DNA of 64,000 bases from Parietaria judaica. Its lineage: Eukaryota > Streptophyta > Magnoliopsida > Rosales > Urticaceae. Each line of letters starts with the position of its first letter. The first letter of the stretch is position 1. Where the stretch lies: NCBI GenBank assembly GCA_954871525.1, contig OX940868.1:19091056-19155055 (forward strand), given 5' to 3'. The notes beneath the pieces were generated by a model. That model was not told the origin of the DNA, searched no databases, and saw nothing but the letters and a program-made list of their open reading frames with translations. This document shows, one piece after another, positions 57,901 to 64,000 of the stretch. A program made the position numbers and the translations under genes.

Positions 57901-59886
57901 AAGCTTTTGCTATTTATTTATTTTTAATTGATTCCCATTCCCTACCATGCATTGAGCTTTACACTTTTTTATTATTGAATATTGGGTATATAAAATATAA
58001 ATATAGTGGCACCCACGTATTTTGTTAGAATATGTTTTTTCCCCCTCTATTAAAAAGTCATTAGCAATTACACCCTTCATCGGTAGGAGTTTTACAAAAA
58101 TATTCCAAGTATAGTTATTGATCTCCGCTGTATTTTTTGTTTATAGACATAATAAAATAATGAAAAAAATACTCATATTTACATGAAATATTAGCAGCAT
58201 AACTATCCAATATTTAAATATTTGGAGAGGTGTTTTGCTCGGCCAAACTACCAAATGTTAACAAAAATAAAGACATTTTATTTTGCCCGGCAAAACTACA
58301 AATAATTTTAGCTCTACAATTAAATTTGTAATAAATGACTATAAATTTTGGCACCTCTAGAGTTAATCTTTTAGGGGAATAATTAAATTCTAGAGATACA
58401 AAATAAATATGTAGTTGAGAAAGTGTATTTGGCTTTTATAATACGATTCCATAACACAAACACATGATATATGTTTATTAACTAGCTGAATATTTTGGAT
58501 GATTTTCATCTGATATATGTTTTTTTTTTAATAACAGGCTAAACATCTAGATATTCAAAAAAAAAATTATACATAGATAAATATTACATTTATTATACAA
58601 AATCTCAAGCTGAAACGGATAATATTGTCCAAATCCACATAATAAACAAAATATTAATTCAATTTATTCGTATCGCACATCTATAAAAGATATAATAACA
58701 GTATCATCAGAATATTTTATAAACAAAAATTTGGTAATTTAATTTTAATAAAATTTAATGATATTGAGTATATTATTTGTGAGCTGGGTTTTGCTTTTTA
58801 AAAAGGCTTTAATCTGAAATCATTTCCCATTTTCTGTCAATCCAAACACCCTTTATTTGATTCATTCATAGCTTCAAAGCAAAGGAACTATATATGTGCA
58901 CCAAACGGTTTTAATTTTGACAAAAAGAAGTGATCCGAACCGGCTATCTCGTTCAGTACATGAATCTGTAATCTTACGATACGCCGTAAAAACGTCATTG
59001 CGTACAAAAATTTGAAAAATGCTCGACCGGCCTATAAAAAGTTGATATATTTTCTTTCATACTTTTTTTATAAAAAAATTGTACAATGTCGATTTTTTTT
59101 AACTTTACAAAATAGACACGTGACTCTCACGCGAGCCACCCGCTTGCCCTCATAAAATGACTACTGATCACAATGGTCAAAGTCAAAGTCAACACCAAGC
59201 TCGTGGACCAGCCTCCGGGACAAGGTCAACGACTAACAGAAAAGTCAAAATTGTTCATCAAGTTGATCCCTAAAAGGTATACAGTATTTAGTTTTACCGC
59301 CGTGATATTAAAAAAAAAAAGAAAAAAAAAAAGAGAAAAAAGCACCTGTTTCATTCGGTTTTCGGCATTTTGTCCGTTTTTTATAATAAAAATTAAGTGC
59401 ACAGGAAAATCGGTTTTTTGTTCAAAACATGCACTCGTTTTTTTTTTTTTAATATTAAGAGATAGTGGACAGTATTTCCACAAGATATTGGGGTAAATGG
59501 TGGATTTTTTTCTAAATGAACAAGGAATGTAGGCGAATCTTGCTCAGTTGGAGGTTTCGTCTCTGTTCTCAAGCATTTTGACCTTTTATTTTACTTATTT
59601 GAGTACGTTCTTTGTTAAAAATATGCCAATATTATCAACCAGTATGTCTCTCAGGAATTTTTATCCTGGGTCCGCCCTTGTCTCATGCAGCGCGATATAC
59701 ATTTGATTACAAAAAACGCGATGTATTTCAACTCTTCTACTCGATATTTAATAGACGGGTAAAGCAGACAAAATCCAACTTACAATATCGGAATTTTATG
59801 AATCGTTTTCCAAATTCTAAAAAGAAAATCGGAAGTTTATGAGAGTGGTACTTACAGGCACAAGCGATCAGTGACTGGCTGTCCAG
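57901..59886. other. Intergenic AT-rich region with an orphan hAT end
   Basis: No certain gene. Contains an orphan transposon terminus ending at 59680. Possible upstream exons of the gene starting near 59887 (for example the frame ending FQLFYSIFNRR at about 59758) could not be confirmed. Confidence 0.4.
59655..59680. mobile_element. Orphan hAT-type right terminus
   Basis: Reads TATCCTGGGTCCGCCCTTG, whose complement (CAAGGGCGGACCCAGG) matches the end family of 44139-44789 and 15630-16244. No partner end or duplication was found, so it is a truncated remnant. Confidence 0.55.
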
Positions 59887-60546
59887 ATCTTCGACGTTCT
59901 CAAAACGCACTTGGAGAATTTCGAATCCAAATTCCTACAGGCAAGAAGAAAATATGGTAGAAATGTCGAGAATTTCGTGAAGGTAACGGTGATCGAAGAA
60001 AATCGAGATCCGTTGATGTAGATAAACGCTGTACGTACAAACCACAGAAATTATTCCTGAGCGAAAACGATTCATGCATTTCGACATTATCGAGCAGCAA
60101 AAAACAATTCGAGATTGTAAGTATTTGCTTTTTTTTTTTTATGTAATAGCTAATTCATATAGTTTCTTCATAAGATCATAAATTAACTTTTAGATGTGAT
60201 GATGCCTCATTGCTTTGAACAGACCATTCAACAGGAAATCAGATACAGCGAAAGCTTGAAGCTGTTTGTCAAAGATTTAGGACCGGTAGCGCAGATGATT
60301 GCAAGGCGGAAACTACTCAAATCGGGCCCTAGCTCTCGCAGTTCCGCAGATAAGGTTCGAAACCGAAGCGTCTCTACTAATCCAAGTTTTTGCTTAAGTG
60401 ACAAGGTACATCAAGAACAAAGTAGCAGAGCGCATTCTCCGTTATCAATGACTCGAGCCGGAGAATCGAGAAGATTCTCGTTTTTGCAGTTCGAAAGCGC
60501 GGGAAACGAGTCAATTTATGCAACGTTGGATAATGTGGCATCATAA
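59887..60546 (+). CDS. Unrecognised multi-exon gene (3' part)
   Basis: Three exons can be joined in frame: 59887-59982, 60048-60116 and 60223-60546 (all phase 0). They read IFDVLKTHLENFESKFLQAR..ENFVK, then KLFLSENDSCISTLSSSKKQ.., then TIQQEIRYSESLKLFVKDLG..VAQMIARRKLLKSG, ending in a Ser/Arg-rich tail. Donors AAG|GTAACG and ATT|GTAAGT and acceptors CCACAG, TGAACAG are present; the acceptor before 59887 is weak. An AATAAA lies at 60719. I do not recognise the family. A 5' part is missing. Caution: the segment 59857-59938 also looks like a well-bounded exon on the minus strand, so strand and exons need RNA evidence. Confidence 0.42.
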
Positions 60547-61507
60547 CTTTTTATATATGCAAAGTATGATAGACCCCGGTCCTCCGCCCAGACAAACCCG
60601 TCATTTTGACGCAAGTACGAAGAAATGGCGCGGAGGGTCATTTAAAGGACTCCAAGGCACATCGGAAGAGTCGCGGCCATACACTCAAAAGAACGAGCCT
60701 TCGTATCGTCCGTTTATCAATAAAGTGTTCGTGTTTTTTTGTTTGAAATTGGTTCTGTTTCTTTCAAAATACCTTCTCTACTTGTGAATTCAAAAGATTA
60801 TCTTCGAGTGAGAAAAGATTTTATTGTTCTGAGTTCTGACACATATCACCAAATTATAGAGGTGATTTAATACATAGTTACAAAAAAAATAAAATTATTA
60901 TTCAATTACAATTCAAGGGAAAACAAGACTTATACACTAAGCATGTACATATTATAAAGCAATAAGCGTGTAGAGAAGTCTTTGACAAAGAAATGTAACG
61001 TATTAAAATAAAATAGAAAACTTTAGGCTTATTTAATTTATATATTTAAGTTTTCCAATATATTTTCTCAAAAGGGCTCTTTAAAGTTTAAACAACTCAT
61101 TTGGGCATTTTTTTTTTCCTTCAGATTAATTCATTTTTATTATGTTAAAGGTTTATGGTTGGTTTTGATGTTTGTAATAAAAGCAAAAGCAAAAAATCTT
61201 GATTATAAAAATACCCTTTTTGGGTGGACCAACTCTTAACGAAGCAACAACATTTCTGAGTTGTGACACAGTATTTTGCTTATTTAATATTTAATAACAC
61301 CTTCAATATTCACTCTCTTAACTAATGAATTACCTTTAATTTTAGTTTATATATGTATATTAGTTTTTTTTTTTTTTTTGGTCTACCTGATTATACGTGT
61401 ACTAAATAGGATTATGTTTATAATCTATAACTGTAGATCATTTCAATATTTGGAAAATATATTATCCTATAGATGGAATTCAAAGCCTCTATATATATTA
61501 GTTAAGT

Positions 61508-61541
<34 letters not shown>

Positions 61542-62160
61542 AATAAAAGAATAAATATAAGGGTAAATAACGAAATGTCCATTTTGTGTCAAGTCTTTCA
61601 AAAAAAAAAATTCATTGTGTGTATTTTTTACTCTCACAAATATGCATTTCTTAAAAAGTTTGACACAAAATTAGACATTTCATTCAATTTCCTTAAATAT
61701 ATTTATAGAAAAAAGTATTGTAATTGTTTATTTATTAAATTCAGCGAATTGATTGCATTACGTAAGAGACGTGCTTCCAACAGAAAGTTATTTCGTCTCT
61801 TGAATAAATTATCTACACATAGCTTATTTACATTTACATTAATATTCCATTGAGTTCCACATATGGACTATATATTATATTTATATATATTTCACACACA
61901 ACAAAATAATAAAAAATAAGTCATATACTTATATTTCTGATCATTTGTTTTATTTTATTAAAAATATTTGTGGCTCTGTAATATCAGCAGATATTTAGTT
62001 AAATTGGTGGTACTGGTAGTTATTAGTTAATACTAATTAACTAAAAAAATACAATTTTAAATATTAATAATTAATTTTTTTTATCGTTTTTCAGACAAAT
62101 AAATTAAAGACATTATTAATTAATAAATTAATTATTTAATACAGTCTATCTAATAATAGA
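60547..62160. other. Intergenic AT-rich spacer
   Basis: First 250 bases probably the 3' UTR of the preceding gene. A TA run at about 61510-61537 and T runs; no gene seen. The last part is the promoter side of the gene at 62255. Confidence 0.45.
61510..61537. repeat. TA dinucleotide microsatellite
   Basis: About 14 TA units. Confidence 0.85.
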
Positions 62161-62254
62161 AAACGAAAAACGACCGAATCAGTTAGTTAGAGAGAGAAAG
62201 CGAGCGAAAAAAGGTTAGAGAGAGAAAGAGCGAAGGAAACCAGAGCGAGCATCA

Positions 62255-64000
62255 ATGGCGTACAGAAGAAGGCAAGGGATCTCCAGAGCTTCCACCTTCA
62301 AGGAGGAGATTCATCTCCCCACCAACGATGCCGCTTCTTCGCCGTCCTCGACCCTCGCCTCCAAGGCCATGCGAGCCTCGTCGGCGCTGCGCGAGTCGTC
62401 CTTCTCCCTGGATCGCCACCATCGCGCCAAGGTATCGTCTTCATCGGCTATGGCGTCTGGTTTTTCTGGATCTGTGACGAATTTTGATCGGATTGTTATC
62501 GTTTTGTTTTTTGTTCTGTGGCGAAACGTGTTCAGGAATTCAATGCGTACGAAGAGACGGGCGATTCGAAGGCGGGGTTTTGGGGAGTTCTGGCTCGCAA
62601 AGCAAAAGCCATGCTCGACGACGAGGTCGTCGTCTCGCCACAGCACGAAGCGGCGTCCCAGAATTCGTCGGTCTCGTTCAATAACTCGACGCCGAACCAG
62701 GTGAACAATCTATGATTATTTATCAGCCATATAAATGTTCCGTCGTGTTGAATCAAGCTTAGGAAACAAAAGTTTTGTTTTCTGCGAGCAGCAATCGTAT
62801 CAGTCGAATGAGAACGGAAGGAAGAGTGACAATCACAAGTTTCGAAAGGGCTTGGATGCGATCGCGAGCTCTCTAAATCATATCGGCGACACGTTCGAGA
62901 AGGCCTTCGAGGTACAAAACCGACTTTTCGATATTTTGTTACGTAGATTTGATGCTCTTTTTTGTGTTTTCATTGATTATGATTGCCTGCAAAGTAGTTG
63001 ATTTTGGCGAAATGGATGCTTGAAATCGATTGTTCTGTTTTCGAAATATTCTTGTCACGATATGACTTGTTCGTTTTCTAGGAGGGTCGAACGATTGTGG
63101 AGAACAAGACGGCTGATATTATACAAGAAACTCGAAAGCTGCAAATTAAGCGACAAGGGCAAAATGCTGAGGCGCCATATCAAGCTCATCAGTACGCGAA
63201 CCACAACCCGTGGCAGCCTCAGATGCAACCGACTCAGCCTCTAACTCAAGCCAACCAAGAAACGCAACTCAAAGCCTCACGCGACGTAAGGTGGCAGCTT
63301 TGTTATTGTGATTTGTGTGTATCTGATCATGTAATCGAGTGGACGGAACAAGTTTGTCGAAACTTGCAGGCCAAGGAAACTCAAATGACGTGATCTTATG
63401 GTTGAGTTTGTTTACCTTCGATTGAAGATTAGTAGTGTGTATTGTGCTTTAGCCATGTCCAAGTTTATTCTAGACTCTTTTAAAGCTCGATAAACAGACC
63501 GGTCGTTAATCTTTCTCATAATCACAGGTTGCGATGGCCACGGCTGCCAAAGCGAAACTTCTACTCCGGGAGCTGAAAACCGTCAAAGCAGACTTAGCTT
63601 TTGCGAAGGAACGGTGTTCGCAACTGGAAGAGGAAAACAAGATGCTTAGGGAGAATCGGGATAAGGGTGACCACCGCGAAGACGATGAGTTGGTATGACA
63701 TTGCATAAGCCCTCTAATTTCATTACTATTCCCCCACATTTTCTAATATTAAGCGCTGGTCGTGCTTTGATTTCAGATCCGGCTTCAATTGGAGACCCTT
63801 TTGGCAGAGAAATCGCGCTTAGCCAACGAAAACTCGATATACGCTCGAGAGAATCGCTTTCTGAGGGAAATCGTGGAATATCATCAGCTCACAATGCAGG
63901 ACGTTGTGTACTTAGACGAATGCAGTGAAGAAGTTACGGAGGTTTATCCCGTAAACGGCTCTTCTGGAATCTCTCGAGTGCTCTCCATCACGCCAAGATC
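62255..64000 (+). CDS. Plant coiled-coil protein of unknown function (At5g01970-like), truncated by window
   Basis: Exons 62255-62431, 62536-62700, 62792-62911, 63082-63285, 63528-63692 and 63777 to beyond 64000, all GT-AG and in phase. Seen: a Ser/Ala-rich N-terminus ([20 protein letters not shown]), [37 protein letters not shown], a Gln/Pro-rich stretch in exon 4, then a long coiled coil ([55 protein letters not shown]). The 5' UTR is rich in GAGAGAAAG (about 62190-62235). Function unknown to me. Its position beside PILS6 and the RING gene fits At5g01970, from memory. Exon 3 has a tandem acceptor (GAGCAG) that could add one Gln. Confidence 0.82.

Noticed and set aside
59173..59496. Frame starting MVKVKVNTKLVDQPPG
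   Set aside because: Soon runs into poly-A/T-derived Lys and Phe stretches; no supported splice partner. Kept only as a faint possibility of an upstream exon.
63370..63389. Possible micro-exon between exons 4 and 5 of the coiled-coil gene (GCAG|GCCAAGGAAACTC...)
   Set aside because: Including it adds 20 nt and breaks the frame, or leads to a TGA; direct joining 63285 to 63528 keeps the coiled coil open.
1..64000. CRISPR arrays, bacterial operons, or functional tRNA/rRNA genes
   Set aside because: No regularly spaced repeats, no prokaryotic gene structure, and no complete tRNA cloverleaf or rRNA seen; the only tRNA-like boxes belong to the SINE.

Overview
This is a 64 kb stretch of AT-rich plant nuclear DNA. 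The genes have short GT-AG introns and encode plant-specific families: LEA_2, a SIAMESE-related-like CDK inhibitor, CML42-type calmodulin-like, MAKR, PIN-LIKES, and a RING-H2 protein. The species cannot be read from the sequence; the gene content suggests a dicot. Genes are sparse, and most of the window is transposon-derived or featureless AT-rich DNA.

Layout, left to right. An intronless LEA_2 membrane protein lies at 1430-2092 (+). A complete 739 bp hAT-type non-autonomous element follows (3651-4389). Next is a four-coding-exon URM1 gene (4952-6488, -) with a MITE-like inverted repeat in an intron. An SMR-like CDK inhibitor sits at 10309-10977 (-) and a CML42-like calcium sensor at 17017-17574 (+). 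A block of nested terminal-inverted-repeat elements fills 19544-25206. A three-exon MAKR-family gene is at 25745-27442 (-). The next region is transposon-dominated. It holds a 4.46 kb hAT element with perfect 8 bp target duplications and an apparently intact two-exon transposase (30490-34949), its 323 bp deletion derivative (37002-37324), two Emigrant/pogo-type MITEs, a U6 snRNA retropseudogene nested in one of them, a decayed second hAT family, a CACTA end and a tRNA-derived SINE.

The right end is gene-rich: a ten-exon PILS6-like carrier (52138-54627, +), a RING-H2 ligase with one membrane anchor (55660-57069, -), an unrecognised multi-exon gene (about 59887-60546, +), and a coiled-coil plant protein that runs off the window (62255 onward, +). 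From memory this order resembles the Arabidopsis At5g01970-At5g01990 interval; that needs checking.

The genes do not form a pathway; they are independent housekeeping, signalling and transport loci. I see no clearly new biochemical system. The most notable items are the potentially autonomous hAT with its own MITE offspring nearby, the U6 retropseudogene inside a DNA transposon, and the nested Mutator-like foldback elements whose target duplications can still be read.
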